Positions 7,233-14,692 of a DNA stretch of 64,000 bases are shown here, one piece after another. This stretch comes from Treponema putidum (GTDB taxonomy: Bacteria; Spirochaetota; Spirochaetia; Treponematales; Treponemataceae). Positions within the stretch are counted from its first letter, which is position 1. Each line of letters opens with the position of its first letter. The translations under genes and the position numbers were made by a program. The notes beneath the pieces are model-generated. The model made no database searches. It was not told the origin of the DNA and saw nothing but the letters and a program-made list of their open reading frames with translations. The stretch spans positions 2,713,694 to 2,777,693 of the forward strand of contig NZ_CP009228.1 in assembly GCF_000755145.1 (NCBI RefSeq), in the 5' to 3' direction.

Positions 7233-8572
7233 TTAAATCTCAACCCCGGGCCAGCTTCCATTCATCTTATACATCTTCCACTTCTTGTTATTTTTAGCAT
7301 TATCAAAGGCATCCTTTAAGTCTTGCGGAGCGGTAAAGTCCGTGTGATTGCCTTCGCTAACGCCGGTTTCTTCGGTGTAAAGATAACACTTCGCATCATC
7401 GCTATCCGCCCGCACCGGCAAATCGTCAAAGAGCTTTTTAAATGCGTCTGCATTAAGTTTATTGCTGTAGCACCACAGCCCTTGCAAAGCGGTTAAGCCC
7501 TGCACGTCAAGAGCGGTGAGCTGATTTCTGTCACAGTACAGCTCTTGCAAAGCGGTTAAGCCCTGCACGTTAAGTTCGGTTAGCCGATTTACGCCGCACC
7601 ACAGCGCTCGCAAAGCGGTTAAGCCCTGCACATTAAGTTCGGTAAGCTGATTGTTGTAGCACCACAGCCCTTGCAAAGCGGTTAAGCCCTGCACCTTAAG
7701 CTCGGTGAGTTGATTGCCGTAGCACTTCAGCGTTTGCAAAGCGGTTAAGCCCTGCACGTTAAGGGCGGTCAGCTGATTGCGGTAGCAGAGCAGCTCTTGC
7801 AAAGCGGTACAGCCTTGTACGTTAAGCGTGGTAAGCTGATTTTCGTAGCAGATCAGCCCTTGCAAAGCGTTTAAGCCCTGCACGTTAAGGACGGTCAGCT
7901 GATTGTCGTCGCAGTACAGCCATTGCAAAGCGGTTAAGCCCTGCACGTTAAGGGCGGTCAGCTGATTTTCCCAGCAGCTCAGATATTTCAAAGCGGTTAA
8001 GCCCTGCACGTTAAGAGCGGTCAGCCGGTTGCTGCCGCAGTGCAGCCTTTTCAAAGCGGTTAAGCCCTGTACATTAAGTTCAGTAAGCTGATTGCCCCAG
8101 CAGGACAGCCCTTGCAAGGCGGTTAAGCCCTGTACGTTAAGCTCGGTGAGTTTATTCCAGTCGCAGTCCAGCTCTTGCAAAGCGGTTAAGCCCTGCACGT
8201 TAAGGGCGGTGAGCCGGTTGCTGCTGCAGATCAGCTCTTTGATTTTGCCTTTAAGGATAACGACAGTGCCTTTTGCGTGCAGCACGGTTTTGGCACCGCT
8301 TGGGAGTGTTGTCTCGGTACAGCCTTCAACTGTAACGGGGGTACTATCGGCGGTTGTTGCCTTAACTGTAATGTCAAGTTTATCGTGACTTAAGATGAGC
8401 GAAGCGCCGCCTTCGATAAAGGGGCATGCGGTTTTTCAGGGGCTGCCGGTACGGTTTTTCCCTTTTCCTCTTCAACCAACATCTTCTTTAAAAACGGGTT
8501 TTCACAAGACATAACCGATACTAAAAGTACCGCCAAAAATAAAACTAAAATCTTACCTTTATGTTTTTTCAT
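7233..8572 (-). pseudogene. Leucine-rich-repeat lipoprotein, split by a -1 frameshift at a C4 tract
   Basis: The 5' part (8572 to about 8421) encodes a lipoprotein signal ending LAVLLVSVMSC and a proline-rich linker. After one lost base the second frame continues PFIEGGASLILSHDKLDITV, then 12 leucine-rich repeats of 21 residues (consensus LTELNVQGLTALQ-L-CY-NQ), then a conserved tail (DLPVRADSDDAKCYLYTEET, GSWPGVEI). Adding one C to the C4 tract at 8421-8424 joins the parts into a 446-residue surface lipoprotein and reads PEKPHAPFIEGG across the join. As written, the first part stops after 60 residues, and the repeat part could start only at an internal GTG (8285). The start overlaps the stop of the upstream barrel gene (ATGA). 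Protein binding at the cell surface is the usual role of such repeats. Confidence 0.8.
7440..8250. repeat. Twelve tandem 63-bp repeats in the LRR gene
   Basis: Each unit encodes 21 residues. The DNA around the VQG core (GTTAAGCCCTGCACGTTAAG on the plus strand) is nearly identical in all copies, while the bases for the variable C-x-x-N-Q face differ. Such near-identity allows gain or loss of units by recombination. Confidence 0.85.
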
Positions 8573-9117
8573 ATTCTAAAACCTCCGCTTATTCCGGCAG
8601 CCCAGATTACGGGGTAGCCGCCTCTTATATATGGTTCGATAAAAAAGTTTTTTACTGCAAAGCGGTAACCGAATGTTCCTTCTCCCAAACCGAATACAAA
8701 TGGTTTTGCGGCCTTTCCGTTCCAGCCTAAGGAAACGCCTCCTTCCGCCTGAACAAAAAAGCCCGAATCGCAGGTTTTAAACTTTGCAAAATCATAGAAG
8801 TTCCAGCGGAATAAAAGAGCCGTATCAAGAAGTCCGTATCTTTTAAATCCCGTCGAATACAAGAGCTTTACACCGGCTGAAAACCTGCCGGCCTTTACCC
8901 AATCAGGCAGTACAAACATTCCGTAAAGACCTGCACCCAAGGCATAGCCTTTCGGTACATTCATATTCCCTTCCGCCGAAATACCCAAAGACCAATGAAA
9001 GCCGTCTTTTTCTCTCTTAGGTTCATCCTCAACCTCTTGGGCAAAAAGAACGGAAGCTCCCATAATCCACAAAAACACCGGCACACAGAGTACTGTTTTT
9101 ACATAATTTTTCTTCAC
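8569..9117 (-). CDS. Small outer-membrane beta-barrel protein
   Basis: The 182-residue protein starts with GTG at 9117, six bases after a GGAG site. Its signal peptide (VLCVPVFLWIMGASVLFAQ) ends near residue 26. The rest alternates aromatic and glycine residues in strand-like blocks (GYALGAGLYGMFVLP, RFSAGVKLLYSTG, GFFVQAEGGVSLGW, FIEPYIRGGYP) and ends GISGGFRI, fitting an eight-strand outer-membrane barrel. The family is not recognised more closely. Its stop overlaps the start of the LRR lipoprotein, so the pair is probably translated together. The first 89 bases occur again, truncated, at 10017-10105. Confidence 0.65.
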   Translation of the reverse strand: MKKNYVKTVLCVPVFLWIMGASVLFAQEVEDEPKREKDGFHWSLGISAEGNMNVPKGYALGAGLYGMFVLPDWVKAGRFSAGVKLLYSTGFKRYGLLDTALLFRWNFYDFAKFKTCDSGFFVQAEGGVSLGWNGKAAKPFVFGLGEGTFGYRFAVKNFFIEPYIRGGYPVIWAAGISGGFRI

Positions 9118-9142
9118 ATCATTCTCCCGATAAGTAATTTTT

Positions 9143-9200
9143 AATTGGTAATTTGTAATGTGTAATTTTCTTAAATTACCAATTATCCATTACCAATTAA
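9143..9200. repeat. AT-rich palindromic repeat, copy B
   Basis: AATTGGTAAT at 9143-9152 pairs with ATTACCAATT at 9176-9185, and again with CATTACCAATTAA at 9188-9200. The middle holds TTTGTAATGTGTAAT, shared with copy A at 7161. Confidence 0.65.
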
Positions 9201-9234
9201 CTAATTGCTTCCACTTCTTCTTTACTGAGACCAG

Positions 9235-9492
9235 TCATCGGTATACCGTTGAGCGATGAGCAATTTCGATGACGGTAATAATCAGCTTATCGTCACGGAT
9301 GCGGCACAAAATGCGGTAGTCTCCGACGCGGTATCGCCATAGACCTGAAAGATTTGAAGTAAGTGCTTTACCGCGGGAACGAGGATTATCAAGTAAGGCA
9401 ATTTCACTCATATATTTTTTGATTCGGCTTTGTATCGGCTTATTAAGCCGTGAAAATTGTTTGCTCGCTGCCGGAGCATATTCTACTTTCAT
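9235..9492 (-). CDS. relE: RelE/ParE-family toxin
   Basis: This 85-residue protein has the RelE fold pattern: KQFSRLNKPIQSRIKKYM, then NPRSRGKALTSNLSGLWRYR, then VGDYRILCRIRDDKLIITVI and the ending HRSTVYR. The basic residues in WRYRVGDYRI and the final arginine match those used by RelE toxins to cut mRNA in the ribosome. It starts six bases after its antitoxin gene on the same strand. An ATG overlaps its stop codon and opens a 13-codon reading frame, probably a remnant. Confidence 0.88.
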   Translation of the reverse strand: MKVEYAPAASKQFSRLNKPIQSRIKKYMSEIALLDNPRSRGKALTSNLSGLWRYRVGDYRILCRIRDDKLIITVIEIAHRSTVYR

Positions 9493-9498
9493 TTTAAG

Positions 9499-9729
9499 TT
9501 ATAGTCCAAGTTCTTTATACAGAACGTCGGCAGGTATTGCAGCTTCCCCACTTTTTTCAAAGTCATTCCATGCTTTTTCGGCAAGCAGAGCATCTTCGGC
9601 ATCTTCCTGCAATTCGGCAAGATAGCGGCTTAGGGCATTTTCCAAGACGGTATCTTTAGCCGCTCCGGTAATTTTTGCCGCCCGTTCCAATGCTTGATAC
9701 ACTTTATTTGTCATAGTCATTGTATACAT
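9499..9729 (-). CDS. relB: RelB-like ribbon-helix-helix antitoxin
   Basis: The 76-residue acidic partner of the RelE toxin begins MYTMTMTNKVYQALERAAKI with AKDTVLENALSRYLAELQED, a ribbon-helix-helix arrangement, followed by an acidic toxin-wrapping tail (EDALLAEKAWNDFEKSGEAA). ATG 9729 is preceded by AAGGAGG with six bases of spacing. Antitoxin-first order fits autoregulation through the N-terminal DNA-binding part. Confidence 0.82.
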   Translation of the reverse strand: MYTMTMTNKVYQALERAAKITGAAKDTVLENALSRYLAELQEDAEDALLAEKAWNDFEKSGEAAIPADVLYKELGL

Positions 9730-9794
9730 AACAAGCCTCCTTAACTCTATTATACCATATCTTCAGTAGTTTTAAAAGAGTAGTTTCTTTTAAT

Positions 9795-10014
9795 TTAACC
9801 GCAAGGGACGCTAAGAGCGCAAAGGAATTTGATGGCGATTTGATAACACATTCTTTAATTTTCCCTTGGCGTTCCTTGCGGCCAGCGGTTTCTTTTAATT
9901 TAACCGCAAAGGACACTAAGAGCGCAAAGGAATTTAAGGGGAGCTTTGTTTGAAGTATTGTTTACTTTCCTCTTTGCGAACTTTGCGGCCTTAGCGGTTT
10001 TTTTAATTTAACCG
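9795..10014. repeat. Two tandem inverted-repeat elements (ACCGCAAAGG family)
   Basis: The unit TTAACCGCAARGGACRCTAA followed by GAGCGCAAAGGAATTT occurs at 9795-9830 and 9899-9935. Inverted counterparts lie at 9862-9890 and 9970-10001, so each block (9795-9890 and 9899-10001) has inverted ends and resembles a miniature, gene-free mobile element. A partial third copy starts at 10003. This accounts for most of the gene-free stretch 9730-10176. Confidence 0.7.
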
Positions 10015-10016
10015 CT

Positions 10017-10105
10017 TTTACCTCTTGGGCAAAAAGAAGGGAAGCTCCCATAATCCACAAAAACACCGGCACACAGAGTGCTGTTTTTACATAATTTTTC
10101 TTCAT
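10017..10105 (-). pseudogene. Truncated duplicate of the 5' end of the barrel-protein gene
   Basis: These 89 bases differ at only a few positions from the signal-peptide region at 9029-9117 and encode MKKNYVKTALCVPVFLWIMG and the rest of the signal, ending LFAQE. Homology stops abruptly at the border of the ACCGC repeat, so only the gene start remains, now with an ATG at 10105. This looks like the relic of a duplicated gene deleted through the neighbouring repeats. Confidence 0.75.
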
Positions 10106-10176
10106 ACATCAATTCTCCATTATCAATTATTAATTACACTTTATTAATTATACATTAAACCAAATTCCCCATTGCA

Positions 10177-13100
10177 TTACTCCTTCCATTTTATTTTAAT
10201 CGTAACGTCGGTGTCGCCGTCGTCGTGCCGGTATTGTTCCGTAAATTCCACTTCATCGCCTTCAGTTATCAATTTATAACCATTTAGTCCTTGGTTTCCG
10301 TTCTCATGACCATTAGCTACATACCCCCAGTGCCATGCATCATTATTGTACTGATACGACAGCTTTGCCTTGGTCGTACCGATATGATCATCAGGACCGT
10401 TGTCTTCTTCGTAAATTTCGATATTTACCGGTATCTTTTTATCTTCAGGGAAGAAACTGAATGACTCGGTAAAGCTTTTATTGATGGTATATGACTGTCC
10501 GTTTTTGAGGTCACATGTGTTGTACTCATCAAATTGATTATCTACCATAACCCCGTTAACTTCCATCGTCCAGTAATATTCGGCCGTGGGTCCGATATCT
10601 TTTTCTTCTACGCATTTTAGTTTCACAAAGGTAACCGTCAGTGTTGCCGGTACAAACTTTATAACGCCGTCTTTCTTGTTATACCGCCAGTATTTATTGC
10701 CGTCTTGAGGTGTTACCTTAAAGTTCGCTTTTTCGGCGTTGCTGCCCGTCGCAAGAACTCTGCCGTCGGTATAGTTGCTCGGCGTTATCCGTGCGGCAGG
10801 TGTGTTTGTCAATGCTTTGGTTACGGTAATGGTTTTGCCGCTTTCCAAATAGACGTCGTTGTTTGTATCCACTTTTGCATTGCCTTTCATCTCGAATGTG
10901 CCGGCTACGTATACGCCGCTGCCTGTTTCGGAGACCTTGCCGTTTTTAATCGTTATGTCTTCAAGGATAAGGGTTTTGCCGCTTTCCACATTGAAGACGC
11001 GCGACTTGCCGTTTGCGTTCAAAACGGCGGAAGAACTGCCCTTTATGGTGAGGTTCCTGCCGAGCTTAATTTCGCCCGCATTGTCTCCGCCGGTCGCTGT
11101 TATTTCCCCGTTGATAACGATGGTGTGAGAGCCTTCTGTCTTTGCCGCTTCTTCTTTAAGCCTTTTCCACGCATCGGGGCCGCCGCCCGTAAGGTTGAAT
11201 GTACCCGGTTTAAACTTAACCGTTACGGTTGTAGGGGCGGTTACGTTGTAAAGCGTTGCGGTAGTCGATGAGGAGCTTACGCCTGTCCAGCTGTCAAACT
11301 CCCAGCCTTCATCGGGTGTTGCGGTAAAGGATATGTTTTCGCCGTATTCGACTTGTTTGCTGCCGTTTACTACCTCAGAACCTGAATCGGCTTTTATCTT
11401 TCCGTGTCCGCCCGCTACGCTGTAAGATATGTTATATTTTTGGCGTTTTACGGTAAATGTTACGGTGTTTTGTGTACCGTCTTGAGCTTTTACCGTGATT
11501 GTAAAACTCCTTCCCGTACCTACGGGTATACTTACGCTTCCTTGAGGACTTACGCTTGCCGTTGCTCCTGTGCTGGCAGTATCAAAGGTAAAATCCTTTA
11601 CTTCTGCCGTATCGGAAGCGACCGTGTATTCACTATCAAAAGGAGCGTTTTTAGTTTTTCCGTTAAGCTTAAAGCTCTTTAAGTTTGCAACGTTGTTTTT
11701 TGATCGGGTTATACTTACCGGTTTTGACCACGCAAGGTAATTGCCCGGACTTGCCGCAACGTTTATGGTAATGTTTTGACTCGTTCCCTCCGTTAAGTTA
11801 AGCGGCAATTGCGGTGTTACGGTAAACGGAATACCCGGATGTCCGCTAAACGTAAGAATTATATTGTTTTGCTCCACTTTAGTTACGGTATAAGGCAGTA
11901 TAACGGAGCCGCTTTTAGCGTCGTTTCCGTGTATTTCAAGCGTATCCAGGGTTAGGGCATTAAGCTGTACAAATTGTACGGTTACAGTTGTATTTGCCTT
12001 TACGATAAGCGAAGCGGTCGAGTTTCCACTTGTTACTGTAAAGTCTGTCGAAGGTATACAAGTCCAGTTTCCAACCTTGTATTGGGTTGGATCTGTGGGC
12101 GTTGCAGTAAAGGTTACCTGCGCCCCATGCGGTACATCGGTAAACGTTACCGCGGGGTCGCCATCCTGAGCTGTTTTGGTTTGACCGTCGTATACGCCCT
12201 CCAATTTTCCCTCTCCTTCGGTTACGCTGAATGTTACGGTGTACTTCGCCGCCGTCCACTTTGCATAGAGCGTCATATTGCCGGTTACCGTGTTGGTGTC
12301 AAAATTCCATTGGGTTGAATACGAGGTATCCGTATACCAGCCGCCGAAGATATAACCCAGTCTTTCAGGATCCGGTGACGGCTTTGTTACATTATCACCC
12401 TTTAGTATATATTGAGTATCGGGCGTGTAATTTCCGCCTTTTGCATCAAATTTAACTTCAAATTTCTCTTTTAGCTCTGCGGTAACGCTGTCCGAAACAA
12501 CGCCTTCTTTGTCGCTCAAGGTTATGGTGTACGATGTTTGCTGGTTTCCGCTTTGCACCGCTACACCGGTGTTAAAATACAATACCCACGCTCCGGACGG
12601 TAAGTCTGGGGAAGATGAGGTTAATTTTTCTACATTCCCATGCTCGAAAAACGAGTCTCCAGCAGGTTTTTGAAAGTCTGAGTTATCCTCTTTGTATAAA
12701 AGAGTGTAAGAGGAATCGTTTATTGTGATCTTTTCAATATCCTTGTGTACCGGTACGGTGCCGGAGTTTATCGTTACCGGCTTTTCCATTTCAGTGGAAT
12801 TGAATTTAAGGCAGAGCACATAACGAGAGTCTGCTTCTTTTGTTTTTGCAATTATGATTTCGGGTTTAGGCGGCGGGGTGTTCGATTTTATGCCGAAAGT
12901 ATAGGTTTGCTTAAATACCCTGCCGTCTTTAGCTTTTAGGGTGATAATCGGGTTTAAGACGGCTGAACCTTGTTCGTATTTTTGTAAAAAGGCTTGTTTA
13001 TATGTAAGCTTCAGCCTGCCGGAATCGGTTTGCTCCAGTTCATAGTGGGTTCCTACCGCAGGCTGTTCGGAAAGTTCTTTAAATTCGACAATGCCCGCAG

Positions 13101-13365
13101 GTGCCGAAGAAATCGGCATAACGAGCGGAAAGTTTTTCGGGTTATGCACTGTAAGCGTAATATCTACGGGCGCCGAAGAGCCGACACACGGAACACCTGC
13201 TCCGTCCGGCCTATGTGCCGAATCGATGCTGTGGTCTTTGATAAAGGCTTCGCTCGCCCAATAGCTTAAAAAATCCTCCGGATCTTTCAGAAATTGCTCG
13301 CAGGCTGTAAAAAGTACAATTACGGCAACTGCCGCTGTTAAAAGCTTTAAAAGTCTTTTCATCAT
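10177..13365 (-). CDS. Giant mosaic surface lipoprotein with Listeria-Bacteroides repeat
   Basis: A lipoprotein signal (LLTAAVAVIVLFTAC) leads 1062 residues of extracellular modules. About residues 70-300 are beta-sandwich. Near 305-370 lies an InlB B-type repeat (KFDAKGGNYTPDTQY, GYIFGGWYTDTSYS, TLYAKW). Two modules of the bacterial-repeat kind (VTFSVTEGEGKLEG; ISYSVAGGHGKIKA) flank cadherin-like sandwiches with LKSFKLNGK. Residues about 750-900 form short beta-helix rungs (GRNLTIKGSSS, GKTLILEDITIKNGK), and the C-terminus is a separate beta domain. Adhesin-like domains suggest host or partner binding. A TATATT box eight bases before ATG 13365, and the lack of a ribosome binding site, suggest a leaderless mRNA. 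Confidence 0.75.
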   Translation of the reverse strand: MMKRLLKLLTAAVAVIVLFTACEQFLKDPEDFLSYWASEAFIKDHSIDSAHRPDGAGVPCVGSSAPVDITLTVHNPKNFPLVMPISSAPAGIVEFKELSEQPAVGTHYELEQTDSGRLKLTYKQAFLQKYEQGSAVLNPIITLKAKDGRVFKQTYTFGIKSNTPPPKPEIIIAKTKEADSRYVLCLKFNSTEMEKPVTINSGTVPVHKDIEKITINDSSYTLLYKEDNSDFQKPAGDSFFEHGNVEKLTSSSPDLPSGAWVLYFNTGVAVQSGNQQTSYTITLSDKEGVVSDSVTAELKEKFEVKFDAKGGNYTPDTQYILKGDNVTKPSPDPERLGYIFGGWYTDTSYSTQWNFDTNTVTGNMTLYAKWTAAKYTVTFSVTEGEGKLEGVYDGQTKTAQDGDPAVTFTDVPHGAQVTFTATPTDPTQYKVGNWTCIPSTDFTVTSGNSTASLIVKANTTVTVQFVQLNALTLDTLEIHGNDAKSGSVILPYTVTKVEQNNIILTFSGHPGIPFTVTPQLPLNLTEGTSQNITINVAASPGNYLAWSKPVSITRSKNNVANLKSFKLNGKTKNAPFDSEYTVASDTAEVKDFTFDTASTGATASVSPQGSVSIPVGTGRSFTITVKAQDGTQNTVTFTVKRQKYNISYSVAGGHGKIKADSGSEVVNGSKQVEYGENISFTATPDEGWEFDSWTGVSSSSTTATLYNVTAPTTVTVKFKPGTFNLTGGGPDAWKRLKEEAAKTEGSHTIVINGEITATGGDNAGEIKLGRNLTIKGSSSAVLNANGKSRVFNVESGKTLILEDITIKNGKVSETGSGVYVAGTFEMKGNAKVDTNNDVYLESGKTITVTKALTNTPAARITPSNYTDGRVLATGSNAEKANFKVTPQDGNKYWRYNKKDGVIKFVPATLTVTFVKLKCVEEKDIGPTAEYYWTMEVNGVMVDNQFDEYNTCDLKNGQSYTINKSFTESFSFFPEDKKIPVNIEIYEEDNGPDDHIGTTKAKLSYQYNNDAWHWGYVANGHENGNQGLNGYKLITEGDEVEFTEQYRHDDGDTDVTIKIKWKE

Positions 13366-13373
13366 GATAGCAT

Positions 13374-13402
13374 AATATACTACGGTTTTAATATTTTATC
13401 CA
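13374..13402 (-). promoter_or_regulatory. Promoter of the giant lipoprotein gene
   Basis: On the minus strand: TGGATA, a 17-base spacer, TATATT at 13379-13374, ending eight bases before ATG 13365. The -35 box matches the consensus at four of six positions. Confidence 0.4.
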
Positions 13403-13464
13403 TTAAAAACAAGCTCATATTGCTAAAAAGAACCAAGGTTACCGAAAAAGAACTTTGGTTACTC

Positions 13465-13562
13465 GCTGAAAAATGTACATCCTTGTACATTTTTCAGCTT
13501 CGAGTGTTTTTGCTTGCGCAAAAAACTCGTAAGGCGTGGAACCAGCGGCATCCGTGCCGCTG
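13465..13562. repeat. Hairpin array, first part (three hairpins)
   Basis: Three adjacent hairpins. 13465-13498 has a perfect 15-base stem, GCTGAAAAATGTACA, with loop TCCT. 13501-13529 has arms CGAGTGTTTTTGC and GCAAAAAACTCG with one bulged base. 13543-13562 has an 8-base stem, CAGCGGCA, with loop TCCG. A weaker 7-base hairpin follows at 13586-13603 (CCCGCCA). No gene lies in 13366-13799. Confidence 0.8.
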
Positions 13563-13615
13563 AAGAATTGGACATCCGTGTTTTTCCCGCCATGGATGGC
13601 GGGTGGTTTAAGCAT

Positions 13616-13715
13616 ACGATGTTTTAGGCAAAAAGCCTAAAACTCGTGATTAAAAAATATACAGGAGGTATATTTTTTAATCGAGCTTCGAGTTTTGCCT
13701 TGCGGCAAAACATCG
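13616..13715. repeat. Hairpin array, second part (conserved-variable-conserved palindromes)
   Basis: 13616-13647 is ACGA, a bulged T, then GTTTTAGGC, an AAAAA loop and GCCTAAAACTCGT. 13648-13682 is a perfect 15-base stem, GATTAAAAAATATAC, whose loop and right arm start read AGGAGG. 13689-13715 is the first hairpin inverted: CGAGTTTTGCC, loop TTGC, GGCAAAACATCG. The conserved outer stem also occurs at 39816-39843. Confidence 0.8.
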
Positions 13716-13763
13716 CGAGAATGGAACAACTTGAAATTTACGGCATTGTTGTGTTTTTCTACG

Positions 13764-13792
13764 TTGCAAATGTCCTATTTTTTGTGTATAAT
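13764..13792 (+). promoter_or_regulatory. Promoter of the MNT nucleotidyltransferase gene
   Basis: TTGCAA at 13764-13769, a 17-base spacer, TATAAT at 13787-13792. The box ends seven bases before ATG 13800. Confidence 0.6.
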
Positions 13793-13799
13793 ATAACTG

Positions 13800-14114
13800 A
13801 TGATAACGGAAGAAATCAAACAAATAACGGAAAAAATAAAAGAAGCTCTCGACCCCGCACGCATTTATCTTTTCGGCTCCTATGCACGCAACGAAGAAAC
13901 CGAAACGAGCGACTACGATTTTTATGTGGTTGTAGACGAAAAAAGCGGTAATCCGATTTTACTTTCTCAAAAAGCATATCGGGCTATTCGTAACTGCAGA
14001 ACAACCCCTTGCGATGTAATTGTAAACGATGTATTAAACTTTGATGAGCGCATAAAAAGACCCACACTGGAAAAAACGGTTTCAACCGAAGGAATATTAA
14101 TATATGAAAAATGA
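13800..14114 (+). CDS. MNT-type nucleotidyltransferase (antitoxin of an MNT/HEPN pair)
   Basis: The 104-residue protein has the minimal nucleotidyltransferase motif GSYARNEETETSDYDFYVVV, with GS at residues 26-27 and the metal-binding DxD at 38-40, so the active site is intact. Family knowledge: in MNT/HEPN pairs this enzyme adds AMP to the HEPN ribonuclease and silences it. The next gene is a HEPN protein whose ATG overlaps this gene's last eleven bases, but it carries an in-frame stop. There is no ribosome binding site before ATG 13800, and the promoter ends seven bases upstream, suggesting a leaderless start. Confidence 0.82.
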   Translation: MITEEIKQITEKIKEALDPARIYLFGSYARNEETETSDYDFYVVVDEKSGNPILLSQKAYRAIRNCRTTPCDVIVNDVLNFDERIKRPTLEKTVSTEGILIYEK

Positions 14115-14508
14115 CCTTGAGCATGATGTCGATGAATGGCTCCGGTTTGTTGAAATGGATATGAGTACCGCCTATCATCTTTTTAAAATGATGCACCCCA
14201 AACCATTGGAAATAATTTGTTTTCACTGTCAGCAAGCTGCCTAAAAAGCTATTAAAGCATTGTTTATTTTAAAGAAAATTGAAGTTATTAAAATACATGA
14301 CTTAATTAGTCTCCTTAAAAAAATAGAACCTTTTTTTTCAGTTCCTCTTTCCGTTAAAAATGCAAGCGATGATTTGACCCCATTTGACGCGACTTTCCGC
14401 TATCCGCAATATCCCGATATTGACGAAGATATTACCCGAAAAGCTCTCTCCGATATGGATATTGTTGTAGACTGGTGCAAAGAGCAAATTAAAACCTGCA
14501 GAAGTTAA
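14104..14508 (+). pseudogene. HEPN-domain protein with an in-frame stop
   Basis: The frame from ATG 14104 encodes MKNDLEHDVDEWLRFVEMDM and reaches CFHCQQAA, then TAA at 14242-14244, and continues in the same frame KAIKALFILKKIEVIKIHDL to a stop at 14506-14508. Without the TAA it would be a normal 134-residue HEPN protein (PF05168 type, where the motif is usually CQQAAEKAIKAL, so TAA replaces a GAA codon). The toxin is therefore probably inactive, while its antitoxin is kept. Internal starts could make a C-terminal piece of unknown value. Confidence 0.82.
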
Positions 14509-14528
14509 AATTCGTATACCCGCTTATG

Positions 14529-14548
14529 AATGTACATCATTGTACATT
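14529..14548. repeat. Palindrome matching the array hairpin upstream of the MNT/HEPN pair
   Basis: AATGTACA, loop TCAT, TGTACATT: a perfect 8-base stem with the same core as the hairpin at 13465-13498. The two bracket the MNT/HEPN genes. Confidence 0.7.
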
Positions 14549-14563
14549 TCTCTCCTCATCATT

Positions 14564-14692
14564 TTTTTGGATCCATCGGTTCCGGCAGGGGATTTTAAAA
14601 TTGCAGTGCAATACGCTAATATCGGGATGTACGTAAGCATAAGCACAGGCTGTGTGACTTTTCCACTGACCGTAAAGTTAATGAGTAATTGA
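14564..14692 (+). pseudogene. Possible 3' remnant of a lost gene
   Basis: An open frame without a start codon encodes FLDPSVPAGDFKIAVQYANI and then GMYVSISTGCVTFPLTVKLM before a TGA at 14690-14692. Its residue use looks protein-like, but the family is not recognised, and it begins directly after the 14529 palindrome. It could be chance. Confidence 0.3.

Noticed and set aside
9197-9238. 13-codon frame MTGLSKEEVEAIS overlapping the relE stop
   Set aside because: It resembles the tail of a PD-(D/E)XK transposase-like nuclease (Rpn family), but it is too short to support a call.
9704-9916. Open frame of 70 codons upstream of relB
   Set aside because: It runs through the inverted-repeat element and repeats AVKLKET. 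It has no ribosome binding site, so it is a by-product of the repeat.
10705-11271. Plus-strand open frame of 188 codons opposite the giant lipoprotein
   Set aside because: It is rich in Cys and Arg, has no homology pattern, and lies fully antisense to a clear coding frame.
13465-13715. CRISPR array
   Set aside because: The repeats are palindromes of different sequence without regular spacing or spacers, and no cas genes are near.
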